From Croceibacterium aestuarii (GTDB lineage Bacteria > Pseudomonadota > Alphaproteobacteria > Sphingomonadales > Sphingomonadaceae): a stretch of 64,000 nt of DNA. Under the pieces are notes generated by a model. The model saw nothing but the letters and a program-made list of their open reading frames with translations. It did not search any database and had not been told where the DNA came from. Position 1 is the first letter of the stretch; each line of letters opens with the position of its first letter. Below, one piece after another: positions 17,850 to 33,443 of the stretch. The stretch covers positions 992,001-1,056,000 of the forward strand of contig NZ_CP131039.1 of NCBI RefSeq assembly GCF_030657335.1, given 5' to 3'. The translations under genes were made by a program, and so were the position numbers.

Positions 17850-18761
17850 TTGCGGTATTTGGTAATCCTTGCATTCCTGGCAGCCGGCCTAGCTACGCCT
17901 GCAGCGGCACAGGATGCCTATCCTGCCGAAGGCGACCTTCCGGCGCAGCCGGAGGTCGTGCGCCCGCTGACGCCTATTCCTCCCGAGCGATACAGCGAGA
18001 TGGTGCCGAAGCACCCGGGCTATCTGGGTGCGCTGGCGCCCGAGAATCTCAACAAGCTGCGTCCCAAGCCCCCTTTCGACGTCACCGGGACCTGGTTCGT
18101 CGACCTGCACGAAGGCTTCGCCAAGTTCATGTTCGGGCCTCCGTATCCGAAGTTCTATGCCGAAGGACGCGAGGCGCTGATCGAGGCGCCCAAGTATGCC
18201 GCGCGCAACGAGACATATCATGACGCGATCGGCCAGTGTTACCCGCCGGGCATGCCGATGATCATGACGCGCGTGTGGCCGCACGCATTCATCCAGTTGC
18301 CGACGGCGATCTACATGATCTCGGGGTTCAACAACGCCGTCCGCACCATCTTCCTCGACGGGCGCGAACATACCGATCCGGATATCGTGGTGCCGAGCTA
18401 CAACGGCGAGTCGATCGGTCACTGGGAAGGCGATACGCTTGTCGTCGACACGCGCTATTTCGAACCCGACCACCACTACATCGACGCCGGCATTCCGATT
18501 TCGGACCAGTTTGCCATGGTCGAGCGGATCTCGATGCCCAAGCCCGACAAGATGCGCATCGAATACATTATGACCGATCCCGACATGTGGGAAGGCGAGT
18601 GGCGCTCGGTCAAGGAATTCGATCGCGCTGACTACACCGACATCAACGAAAGCCACTGCATCCTGCAATACAACGAGAACCTGCCGGGCACCGAACTGGG
18701 CAGCAAGGCGGCGAAGGCGCGGGGGCAGACCGAACTCGAAGGAAGCGAAAATGGAAATTAG
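17850..18761 (+). CDS. Secreted protein of unknown function, paralog A of the DUF6152-linked family
   Basis: Signal peptide RYLVILAFLAAGLATPAAAQ, then a mature protein of about 280 residues. Conserved-looking patches are CYPPGMPMIM, IYMISGFNNAVRTIFLDGREH and SIGHWEGDTLVVDTRYF. The same patches recur in the gene at 19532-20329, so the two are paralogs around the DUF6152 pair. I know no assigned function. TTG 17850 is the likely start because it opens directly onto the signal peptide after AAGGGAGAGGG; the frame is open from 17757. The 3' end overlaps the first DUF6152 gene by 11 bases. Confidence 0.75.
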   Translation: MRYLVILAFLAAGLATPAAAQDAYPAEGDLPAQPEVVRPLTPIPPERYSEMVPKHPGYLGALAPENLNKLRPKPPFDVTGTWFVDLHEGFAKFMFGPPYPKFYAEGREALIEAPKYAARNETYHDAIGQCYPPGMPMIMTRVWPHAFIQLPTAIYMISGFNNAVRTIFLDGREHTDPDIVVPSYNGESIGHWEGDTLVVDTRYFEPDHHYIDAGIPISDQFAMVERISMPKPDKMRIEYIMTDPDMWEGEWRSVKEFDRADYTDINESHCILQYNENLPGTELGSKAAKARGQTELEGSENGN

Positions 18762-19146
18762 GCCATGGGCCCTTGCGGGTGCGGCGGCAATGCTGACTGC
18801 CACGCCGGCGCTCGCTCACCACAGTTTTGCAATGTTCGACCAGAAAAAGGTCATGACTCTGGAAGGTAAAGTGACCGAGTTTCAGTGGACCAACCCGCAC
18901 GCATTCATCGAAATGGACGCGAGCGGCCAACACTGGTCGATCGAACTCAACAGCCCGAACAACCTCAAGCGGCAGGGCTGGCTGCGCTCCTCGCTGAAGA
19001 GGGGCGACAAGGTCACCCTGCGCATGAATCCGCTGCGCACCGGCAAGCCGGGTGGACTTTTTCTCGACCTGACGAAGGCCGACGGAAGTGTGCTCGATTC
19101 CGGGCTTCCGAAGAACGGTCAGCCGGTCAACGTGCCTCAGCCGTGA
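18751..19146 (+). CDS. DUF6152 exported protein, copy 1
   Basis: Exported protein of 131 residues: signal peptide to about ALA (22), mature start HHSFAMFDQKKVMTLEGKV, then TEFQWTNPHAFIEMD, the core of DUF6152. A beta-rich small domain follows with WSIELNSPNNLKRQGW and LRMNPLRTGKPGG. Function is not known. The two adjacent His at the mature N-terminus would form an amino-terminal metal-binding site if cleavage is as predicted (inference). It overlaps its upstream neighbour and is followed 17 bases later by a second copy. Confidence 0.85.
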   Translation: MEIRPWALAGAAAMLTATPALAHHSFAMFDQKKVMTLEGKVTEFQWTNPHAFIEMDASGQHWSIELNSPNNLKRQGWLRSSLKRGDKVTLRMNPLRTGKPGGLFLDLTKADGSVLDSGLPKNGQPVNVPQP

Positions 19147-19163
19147 AGATTGGAGAAGCAACG

Positions 19164-19532
19164 ATGAACACATTTGGCAAGCTGCTGCTCCCCGCGCTGG
19201 CGCTCAGCGCCGTGCCGGCCGCAGCGCATCATTCCTATTCCATGTTCGACATGAAGAAGACTATCGCACTCGATGCCACGGTGACGAAATTCAAGTGGCA
19301 GAACCCGCACAGCTTCATTCTCGTTGACGTCAAGGCGCCGGAAGGGACGGAAAACTGGGCCATCGAGATGACCAGCCCGAACAACCTCGTCCAGGAAGGC
19401 TGGAAGCGCTCGTCGCTCAAGCCCGGCGACAAGATCACGCTTTATGTCCACCCGCTCCGCACCGGGGCGAAGGGCGGCTCGTATGTCGGGGTCAAGCTGG
19501 TCGACGGTTCGACACTGGGCGACGTCGGTTAA
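19164..19532 (+). CDS. DUF6152 exported protein, copy 2
   Basis: Paralog of the preceding gene, 122 residues. Signal peptide ends AAA (about 21), mature HHSYSMFDMKKTIALDATV, then TKFKWQNPHSFILVD, NWAIEMTSPNNLVQEGW and LYVHPLRTGAKGGSY. Start ATG 19164 follows TGGAGAA at a good distance. Its TAA shares a base with the ATG of the next gene, so the module is translationally linked. Two side-by-side copies with the same His-His mature end suggest a pair acting together (inference). Confidence 0.85.
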   Translation: MNTFGKLLLPALALSAVPAAAHHSYSMFDMKKTIALDATVTKFKWQNPHSFILVDVKAPEGTENWAIEMTSPNNLVQEGWKRSSLKPGDKITLYVHPLRTGAKGGSYVGVKLVDGSTLGDVG

Positions 19533-20329
19533 TGCGGGCGTGGACTGTTGCAGCGGCGGCGGCCGTCGCGCTTGCCGCCCCGGCTTCCGCACAACTCGGT
19601 GCTGCCCCGAAGTCGCCGCCGCCCAAAGGCGTGACCGCAGGCGAGGGCGCAGCGTATCCCAAGGGGCATTATGCCGCACTCGATGCGCTTCCCGATTGGG
19701 GGGGCATCTGGTTCGTCATGTTCGAGCGCCCCGCGCCCGGTTCGCCGCCACCGCCAAAGCCCAAGCTCAAGCCAGACTACGCCAAAAAGCTCGAGGAATT
19801 CCGCCGGCAGGTGGCCGAGAACGACGGCGTGGTGCCGCGCGCACGGTCCAATTGCAGCCCGCCTGGCATGCCGCGCATCATGCGCCTCGCCCAGTATCCT
19901 TACGAGTTCATCTTCGCGCCGGGCCGGGTGACCATCAACCAGGAAGCGTGGATGCAGACGCGGACCATCTGGACCGACGGACGGGCGCACGAGCAGGATC
20001 CCGATCCCACCTTCATGGGAGATTCTATCGGCCACTGGGATGGCGATACTCTTGTCGTCGACACGATCGGGATCGACCCGCAACTCGAGATGGACACAGG
20101 CGTGCCGCATTCCGACAAGTTTCACCTCGTCGAGCACATCCATCTGGACCCCGCCGATGCCGACGTGCTGGTCAACGAGATGACCATGGACGATCCCGAA
20201 GCGCTCGAGGAGCCGTTCCACGTGACGGCGCGCTATCGCCGCGACAGGTACGGCAAGCTACTCGAATTCCAGTGCTCCGAGAACGACCGCAATCCTGTCG
20301 ACGAGGAAGGCCACACGCAATTTGAATGA
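19532..20329 (+). CDS. Secreted protein of unknown function, paralog B of the DUF6152-linked family
   Basis: Encodes 265 residues with signal peptide AAAVALAAPASAQ. It shares with the 17850 gene the order of motifs: a WGGIWFVMF opening strand, CSPPGMPRIMRL, YEFIFAPGRVTINQ, TIWTDGRAHE and SIGHWDGDTLVVDTIG, then a C-terminal ERI/EHI-type strand and a last Cys (EFQCSEN). A proline- and lysine-rich linker (PPPPKPKLKP) is specific to this copy. The function is unknown. It closes a symmetric A-DUF6152-DUF6152-B module before an 86-base gap to the GST genes. Confidence 0.75.
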   Translation: MRAWTVAAAAAVALAAPASAQLGAAPKSPPPKGVTAGEGAAYPKGHYAALDALPDWGGIWFVMFERPAPGSPPPPKPKLKPDYAKKLEEFRRQVAENDGVVPRARSNCSPPGMPRIMRLAQYPYEFIFAPGRVTINQEAWMQTRTIWTDGRAHEQDPDPTFMGDSIGHWDGDTLVVDTIGIDPQLEMDTGVPHSDKFHLVEHIHLDPADADVLVNEMTMDDPEALEEPFHVTARYRRDRYGKLLEFQCSENDRNPVDEEGHTQFE

Positions 20330-20415
20330 GTTGAATGCAACTGATTGACGGTAGCAAGAGGGCGGGATAGCCAGCTTGTCCGGGTCGCAGCGGCAAGAGC
20401 CGGGCCGGGAATATA

Positions 20416-21198
20416 ATGCTGGAAGTCTACACCTGGGAACCGAATGCCAATTCGGGAAAGCCGCTGTTCTGCCTCGCCGAAAAGGGCGTGCCGTTCACCC
20501 ATAGATACGTCGACATGGGGGCGCACGAGCATTTCTCGTCCGAGTTCCTTGCGATCAATCCCGACGGGACGATTCCGGCCATTGTTCATGACGGATTCGT
20601 CATGACCGAGAGCACCCCAGCGATGGAGTACATCGACGAGGCTTTCGAGGGTCCACCGCTGCGCCCGCACGACCCCTTCCGCCGCTGGGAAATGCGCGTC
20701 CTCATGCGCTACATGGACAATGTCGTCGCGCCTTCGCTGGCAATGCTGGCTTCGAACCGGCTGGCGGCGCCGCGTTTCGTTGGGCAGGACCCTGACGAAC
20801 TACGGGCGCAGCTCGATCGAATCCCGCTCCCGGAACGTCGCGCGGCTTGGGAAAAGCTCATGTTCCAGTCGACGGCGGAGGAAGAACTCGTCGAATCCGA
20901 GCGGCGCCTGACGGACGCGGTGGAGCGGTTCGCCGCCATCCTCGACCGGCAGCAATGGCTGGTAGGCGAAGTCTTCTCGCTCGCCGACATCTGCGTCTTC
21001 GCGACTTTCTACCCTCTGTCGCAGTCGCGCTCCGACCACGTCAACGACAGCGAGACGCCGGGACTCATGCGGTGGCTGCGCCGCTGCCATGAACGGCCGG
21101 GCCTTCAGGCCGCGTTCCGCATGGGGCGCGGCTTTTTCAGTCAGCGCGCGGTGGAGATCCGGCGCCAACTTGGCGTGGGCGAGGCGGGCGCCCGATGA
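20416..21198 (+). CDS. Glutathione S-transferase, LigF-like
   Basis: Thioredoxin-fold N-domain (residues 1-80: MLEVYTWEPNANSGKPLF, PDGTIPAIVHDG, then the glutathione-binding TEST) and an all-helical C-domain with SLADICVFATFYPL. The N-terminus aligns in pattern with the LigF beta-etherases of sphingomonads that cleave lignin aryl ethers with glutathione, but LigF-like relatives are diverse and the substrate is open. Length 260 matches. The final codons overlap the start of a second GST gene, so the two are likely cotranscribed. Confidence 0.8.
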   Translation: MLEVYTWEPNANSGKPLFCLAEKGVPFTHRYVDMGAHEHFSSEFLAINPDGTIPAIVHDGFVMTESTPAMEYIDEAFEGPPLRPHDPFRRWEMRVLMRYMDNVVAPSLAMLASNRLAAPRFVGQDPDELRAQLDRIPLPERRAAWEKLMFQSTAEEELVESERRLTDAVERFAAILDRQQWLVGEVFSLADICVFATFYPLSQSRSDHVNDSETPGLMRWLRRCHERPGLQAAFRMGRGFFSQRAVEIRRQLGVGEAGAR

Positions 21199-21914
21199 TG
21201 AGGCTTCATTACGCTCCCGGTTCCGCGCATTCGACCGCCGTGCGCATTGCGCTCGCCGAAAAGGGGCTCGATCACGAACTGCACAAGCTCGATCTGGTCG
21301 CTTACGAACAGCATTCGCCAGGCTACCTAGCGGTCAACTGCCACGGCATGGTGCCGACACTGCAGGACGGCGGCCGTATGCTGTTCGACAGCTTCGCCAT
21401 CCTCCAATATCTCGATGACCAGTACGCCGAGCCTCCGCTCGCCGGATCGGATCCGCGCCAGCGCTACAAGGCCGCCAAGTGGGGCAAGTACGTCGAAACC
21501 CACATCGCCCCGCATCTCGCGATCGCTCGCTGGACCGCGTTGAAGGGTAAAATGCCCGAACGGGAGCAAGCCGGGCTCGATCGCCTCCTACCCGAGCGAG
21601 CCGCTCTGTGGCGTCGGGCGATGGCCGGGTTCGAGGCTGCGCAACTCGAGACTTCGACCCAGATGCTGGTCGCGGCCGGCGAGCGGTTGGCGGCCGATCT
21701 CAGGGGCGAGCGGTGGCTGTGCGGCGATATCTTCACGCTGGGCGACATCGCGGTGTTCCCGCACCTCGCCCAGTTCGCCACGCTGGGGCTGCGTTATCCG
21801 AGCGAGGTCCAAGACTGGCTAGGGAGGGTCGCAGAGCGCTCCTCGGTGGCAGGGCTGAGCGGAGACCTGTTTCCGGTCGCGGTGATGGGGCCAGAACCTG
21901 GGCGTTGGGGATAG
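21195..21914 (+). CDS. Glutathione S-transferase, second copy
   Basis: 239-residue GST: N-domain MRLHYAPGSAHSTAVRIALAEKGL with NCHGMVPTLQDGGRMLFDS (Ser of the Asp/Glu-Ser glutathione contact present) and a helical C-domain with FTLGDIAVFPHLAQFATLGL. Ser in GSAHSTAVR is in the position where GSTs activate glutathione. It overlaps the preceding GST by 4 bases; ATGATG at the start leaves the first codon uncertain by one. The two GSTs differ strongly, so they probably act on different intermediates or stereoisomers (inference). Confidence 0.8.
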   Translation: MMRLHYAPGSAHSTAVRIALAEKGLDHELHKLDLVAYEQHSPGYLAVNCHGMVPTLQDGGRMLFDSFAILQYLDDQYAEPPLAGSDPRQRYKAAKWGKYVETHIAPHLAIARWTALKGKMPEREQAGLDRLLPERAALWRRAMAGFEAAQLETSTQMLVAAGERLAADLRGERWLCGDIFTLGDIAVFPHLAQFATLGLRYPSEVQDWLGRVAERSSVAGLSGDLFPVAVMGPEPGRWG

Positions 21915-21960
21915 CAGGGAAGCGCGCTAAGAGGGGCGACTGGGCGGGGAGAAGACAGTT

Positions 21961-23313
21961 ATGGCAAGCGATGCCGCGGCGCCCGCTGCGCGCAATTATC
22001 CGTCGCCGCGCCAGGCCTGGTACACCGTCGGCGTTCTTGCCGTCATCACCACCTTCGCACTGCTCGACCAGAATATTCTGGGATTGCTGATCCAGCAGAT
22101 CAAGACCGACTTCGATCTCACGGACTCGCAGGCCGGGCTGCTGCTGGGGCCGACTCAAGCAATCTTCTACGCCCTCGTGGCGGTGCCGTTTTCGCGGTAC
22201 ATCGATCGCTGGACGCGCAAGTGGATCGTCATGGGCGGCCTGGTGGTCTGGAGCCTCGCCACCGCCGCATCCGGCCTTGCTTCCAGCTTTGCACAGCTGT
22301 TCGTCGCGCGGGTCGCGGTCGGCGCGGGAGAATCCGTCAACGGGCCGACCGCCTATTCGATGGTTGCCGACAGCTTTCCGCGCGAGCGGCTGCCGCGGGC
22401 GGTGGCAACACTCCAGCTCGGCACGGTCGCCGGAAGCGGACTGTCGTCGTTGCTTGGCGGGGTGATGATCTGGCTAGTGGCGACGGTCGGATCGCCCGAT
22501 CTGCCGCTGGTCGGCGCGCTCCGTCCCTGGCAGGTCGTGCTGCTGGGCGTCGGCCTGCCCGGTCTGGTCATCTCGCTGCTGATGCTCTCGGTCAAGGAAC
22601 CCCCGCGCCACAATCTCATTTTGCGGACTGAAAGAGCGGGCTTCCGCACCACAATAAGGTACCTGTGGCTACACTCCGCGGTGTTCGGGCCGATGTTCAT
22701 CGGGCTAACCATCGGTTCGCTAGACGTCGGGGGGCGCGCCTGGGGCGCGGCCTTCTTCGAGCGAACCTACGGCTGGTCGCCGGCCACTTACGGCATCGCG
22801 TCGGGCATAATTTCGATCCCGCTCATGCTAACCGGGCTGTTCCTCGGCGCGAAGTGGGCCGAATGGTTCCAGAATCGCGGCGATCCAGCGGGCGCCTACC
22901 GGGTCATTCTCTATACGAGGCTGGTTGCGATCCCATTCTCGGTGCTGATGCCCCTGATGCCGATCCCCGAACTGTCGCTGGCCTTCAACGGCGTCTATTA
23001 TCTCACGCTGGGGATGAGCGGGCCTATGCTCAACGCGGTCATGCTAGCGATCTCGCCCAACCAGATTCGCGGACAGATCATGACGCTCTACTTGTTCATC
23101 TACACGGTGGTCGGGGTGGGGCTCGCGCCCTACGTCACCGGGCTTACGACAGACCACATCTTCACCTCGCCCGCCGACCTCAGGTGGTCGATCGTCCTGC
23201 TCCACGTCGTGTTTCTGCCGGCCTCGCTGGTGGTCACCTGGATGGGCCTCAAGCCCTTCCGCGCCGAAGTCCAGCGCCTCGACGCAGAGGAGGCGGCCGG
23301 GGGAAAGGGGTAA
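21961..23313 (+). CDS. MFS transporter, Spinster-like
   Basis: Carrier of 450 residues with about 12 membrane spans. The first span carries LLDQNILGLLIQQIKTDF, followed by the loop SRYIDRWTRKW, the MFS A-motif region between spans 2 and 3. A further signature is VAVGAGESVNGPTAYSMVADSFP. This pattern fits the Spinster-like MFS group, which is abundant in sphingomonads and linked to uptake of aromatic or lipid-like acids. Placed 46 bases after two GST genes, it is a plausible importer or exporter for the pathway substrate. Ends with a short acidic tail. Confidence 0.85.
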   Translation: MASDAAAPAARNYPSPRQAWYTVGVLAVITTFALLDQNILGLLIQQIKTDFDLTDSQAGLLLGPTQAIFYALVAVPFSRYIDRWTRKWIVMGGLVVWSLATAASGLASSFAQLFVARVAVGAGESVNGPTAYSMVADSFPRERLPRAVATLQLGTVAGSGLSSLLGGVMIWLVATVGSPDLPLVGALRPWQVVLLGVGLPGLVISLLMLSVKEPPRHNLILRTERAGFRTTIRYLWLHSAVFGPMFIGLTIGSLDVGGRAWGAAFFERTYGWSPATYGIASGIISIPLMLTGLFLGAKWAEWFQNRGDPAGAYRVILYTRLVAIPFSVLMPLMPIPELSLAFNGVYYLTLGMSGPMLNAVMLAISPNQIRGQIMTLYLFIYTVVGVGLAPYVTGLTTDHIFTSPADLRWSIVLLHVVFLPASLVVTWMGLKPFRAEVQRLDAEEAAGGKG

Positions 23314-23389
23314 TGCAAGCTCGCGATGTGAGAGGGGGGGCCTAAAGGGCCTGGACCATCAGAATTCCGGGCCCTGTATGATGGCCGGA

Positions 23390-23626
23390 CTATCCGGCGT
23401 CGTAGCTGAGCAAGTCGCCAGGCTGGCAATCGAGTTCGCGGCAGATCGCCTCGAGTGTGGTGAACCGGATTGCCTTGGCCTTGCCGGTCTTGAGGATCGA
23501 CAGGTTGGCCAGCGTCAAGCCGACCCGCTCGGCCAGTTCGGTCAGGGTCATGCGCCGCTCGTGCAGCAGGTCGTCGAGCTTCACCACGATGCGGGTTCCT
23601 TCCTCGGCTTCGGTTTCGGACGGCAT
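23390..23626 (-). CDS. XRE/Cro-C1-type transcriptional regulator (YozG-like)
   Basis: Compact 78-residue protein: KLDDLLHERRMTLTELAERVGLTLANLSILKTGKAKAIR forms the helix-turn-helix (about 16-52), followed by TTLEAICRELDCQPGDLLSY. Almost nothing lies outside the DNA-binding domain. The start ATG overlaps the TGA of the DUF2975 gene (ATGA). YozG-like regulators are commonly paired with DUF2975 proteins. It is the likely autorepressor of this operon, acting at the repeat-rich promoter at 24318-24393 (inference). Confidence 0.9.
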   Translation of the reverse strand: MPSETEAEEGTRIVVKLDDLLHERRMTLTELAERVGLTLANLSILKTGKAKAIRFTTLEAICRELDCQPGDLLSYDAG

Positions 23627-24147
23627 CAGACGGTCCCCTCGAGCTCGGCGCGCATTTCGGTCCCTTCGCGGAACACGCGGGCCAAGACGAACAGGACGAG
23701 GATGAGGACGATGCCGGCCCCGCCGCTGTCGAAGTTGAGATCCTCTCCGTCGATCGCGTCGGCAATGTAGGTCTGCGCCCAGGCGACATAGACGGCGAAG
23801 CCGATCGAAAGGATGTCACCGACCAGCGCGGTCCAGGCCATGCGCGAGAGGCGAATAGAGTTGGCGGGGGTGAAGGGATCGCCGTCCTTGACGCTGGCAA
23901 GGATGCGCCAGAGCAGCAGGAAGAAATATTCCGCCATGCCCAGGAGGACCGCAATTCCCAGCAACACGCCTTCGATCAGCAGGATTGCCTGGACCGGCGA
24001 GATGCCCCTGTCGTCTGCCGCGAGTTGGGCGCCGATGTCGGCGTGGAAGAAGGGCAGGACGGCGGCGCCGACGCACACTGCCAGTATGACTATAGCAAAG
24101 ACGGCCATAAAGAAGCCGATGATGAAGCGCAGGATGGTGATGGCCAT
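23626..24147 (-). CDS. DUF2975 membrane protein
   Basis: Membrane protein of 173 residues with four probable spans: about 3-30, 53-80 (ILLIEGVLLGIAVLLGMAEY), 102-125 and 143-160. The loop SVKDGDPFTPANSIRLSRMAW is the usual DUF2975 signature. No catalytic motif is seen; the cellular role is unknown, perhaps sensing for the partner regulator (inference). GGGAGA precedes the ATG by six bases. It sits between the 43-residue exported peptide and the XRE gene in one operon. Confidence 0.9.
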   Translation of the reverse strand: MAITILRFIIGFFMAVFAIVILAVCVGAAVLPFFHADIGAQLAADDRGISPVQAILLIEGVLLGIAVLLGMAEYFFLLLWRILASVKDGDPFTPANSIRLSRMAWTALVGDILSIGFAVYVAWAQTYIADAIDGEDLNFDSGGAGIVLILVLFVLARVFREGTEMRAELEGTV

Positions 24148-24166
24148 GGCTGGTCTCCCGTATACC

Positions 24167-24298
24167 TCAGGCCACCGCCGGAATGGCGATGACCGATGCG
24201 GCGTGTGCGGCGGGGACGGTGACGACCGGGATGATCGTGCCGACGGCGAGGAACAGCGCTGCGATAGCAGCGGCAGCTGAGCGGCTAAGACGGGCCAT
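24167..24298 (-). CDS. 43-residue exported small peptide
   Basis: The frame ATG 24298 to TGA 24167 codes for MARLSRSAAAAIAALF onward, a basic start, a hydrophobic core and a signal-peptidase-like site AHA before a ten-residue end, ASVIAIPAVA. The Shine-Dalgarno AAGGAG lies eight bases upstream of the ATG, and the gene precedes DUF2975 by 19 bases, so it looks like the first gene of that operon. No family recognised. It could be a secreted decapeptide, a membrane peptide or a regulatory leader. Confidence 0.6.
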   Translation of the reverse strand: MARLSRSAAAAIAALFLAVGTIIPVVTVPAAHAASVIAIPAVA

Positions 24299-24317
24299 TT
24301 ATCGAACTCCTTGATCT

Positions 24318-24393
24318 TCGATATCGATAATCAATAATCCGGGTGCGTCTTACTGTCAATCAATAATATTGAAAAACGATATGCACCATATCG
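24318..24393. promoter_or_regulatory. Repeat-packed operator region of the DUF2975-XRE operon
   Basis: AT-rich segment with a palindrome TCGATATCGA (24318-24327), a direct repeat AATCAATAAT (24329-24338 and 24358-24367), an imperfect inverted repeat TCAAT-AAT-ATTGA (24360-24372) and a perfect one CGATATG-CAC-CATATCG (24377-24393). The direct repeats straddle the -10 and -35 boxes of the minus-strand promoter, as expected for autoregulation by the XRE protein. Confidence 0.5.
24331..24359 (-). promoter_or_regulatory. Sigma-70-type promoter of the small peptide-DUF2975-XRE operon
   Basis: On the minus strand TTGACA (24359-24354), a 17-base spacer and TATTGA (24336-24331), about 32 bases before the start codon of the 43-residue peptide. 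A perfect -35 with ideal spacing makes this a good match. Confidence 0.6.
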
Positions 24394-24440
24394 CGGTTCG
24401 ATGAGCCTGCCCCTCTATGGGCCCAAAATGTCCGTGCCAG

Positions 24441-24469
24441 TTGACCGTGCGGCGCCTACTACCTATATG
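24441..24469 (+). promoter_or_regulatory. Sigma-70-type promoter upstream of rpoB
   Basis: TTGACC at 24441-24446, 17-base spacer, TATATG at 24464-24469, about 220 bases before the rpoB start codon. The remaining leader (24470-24692) holds no gene or recognisable RNA element, so rpoBC may be expressed from here with a long untranslated leader. Confidence 0.55.
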
Positions 24470-24692
24470 GCGGCTCAGCCGGAAGCTTCGAGCAAGGCGC
24501 ACCTTACGCGGGGGTGCGTATCAGGAAGGAAGCCCGGCCTCCCGTGAGACTCGATACGAGGCTGCAGTCCGGCCACCGGCAAGGTGTGCCCAAGCTGCGG
24601 CCCATTGGCGTCTCGCGGCCCCTACCGCCCGACACGAATTTCAATGGCCGGCGCGAGTCGCCGGCGCGAAGCGAAGAGGCAAGTCCCAACCC

Positions 24693-28867
<4,175 letters not shown>

Positions 28868-28868
<1 letters not shown>

Positions 28869-28892
28869 TGGAGGGGCTCCAAGCCCTTCCAT
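28868..28892 (+). other. Hairpin between rpoB and rpoC
   Basis: ATGGAGGGGCT and AGCCCTTCCAT pair over 11 positions (one G-U) around a CCA loop, starting at the last base of the rpoB stop. No T-run follows, so it is more likely an RNA processing or partial-attenuation site than a terminator. Confidence 0.45.
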
Positions 28893-28928
28893 CGCCCAGG
28901 ATTTTCACCCGCAAGGGAATGTGAAAAA

Positions 28929-33329
<4,401 letters not shown>

Positions 33330-33349
33330 GCGCCGCGCATCAAACAGGA

Positions 33350-33388
33350 AAAGGCCCCGCCGGAGCGATCCGGCGGGGCCTTTCTTTT
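33350..33388 (+). terminator. Rho-independent terminator after rpoC
   Basis: Perfect 14-bp stem AAAGGCCCCGCCGG / CCGGCGGGGCCTTT around AGCGAT, followed by CTTTT, twenty bases after the rpoC stop. Confidence 0.9.
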
Positions 33389-33394
33389 GGCGTC

Positions 33395-33422
33395 TTGACG
33401 GCCCTGCGGGGCAATCTATTTA
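33395..33422 (+). promoter_or_regulatory. Sigma-70-type promoter placing the start site at the ATG of the S41-like gene
   Basis: TTGACG (33395-33400), 16-base spacer, TATTTA (33417-33422). Transcription would begin about seven bases later, at or next to ATG 33430, so the message may be leaderless. No Shine-Dalgarno is present before the ATG. Confidence 0.45.
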
Positions 33423-33423
33423 C

Positions 33424-33443
33424 TGTGTTATGAAGATAACACA
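33424..33443. promoter_or_regulatory. Perfect inverted repeat over the start codon (operator candidate)
   Basis: TGTGTTAT-GAAG-ATAACACA: eight perfectly paired bases around a 4-base centre. It spans the predicted transcription start and the ATG (33430-33432), so a bound repressor would block initiation. No regulator gene adjoins. Confidence 0.5.
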
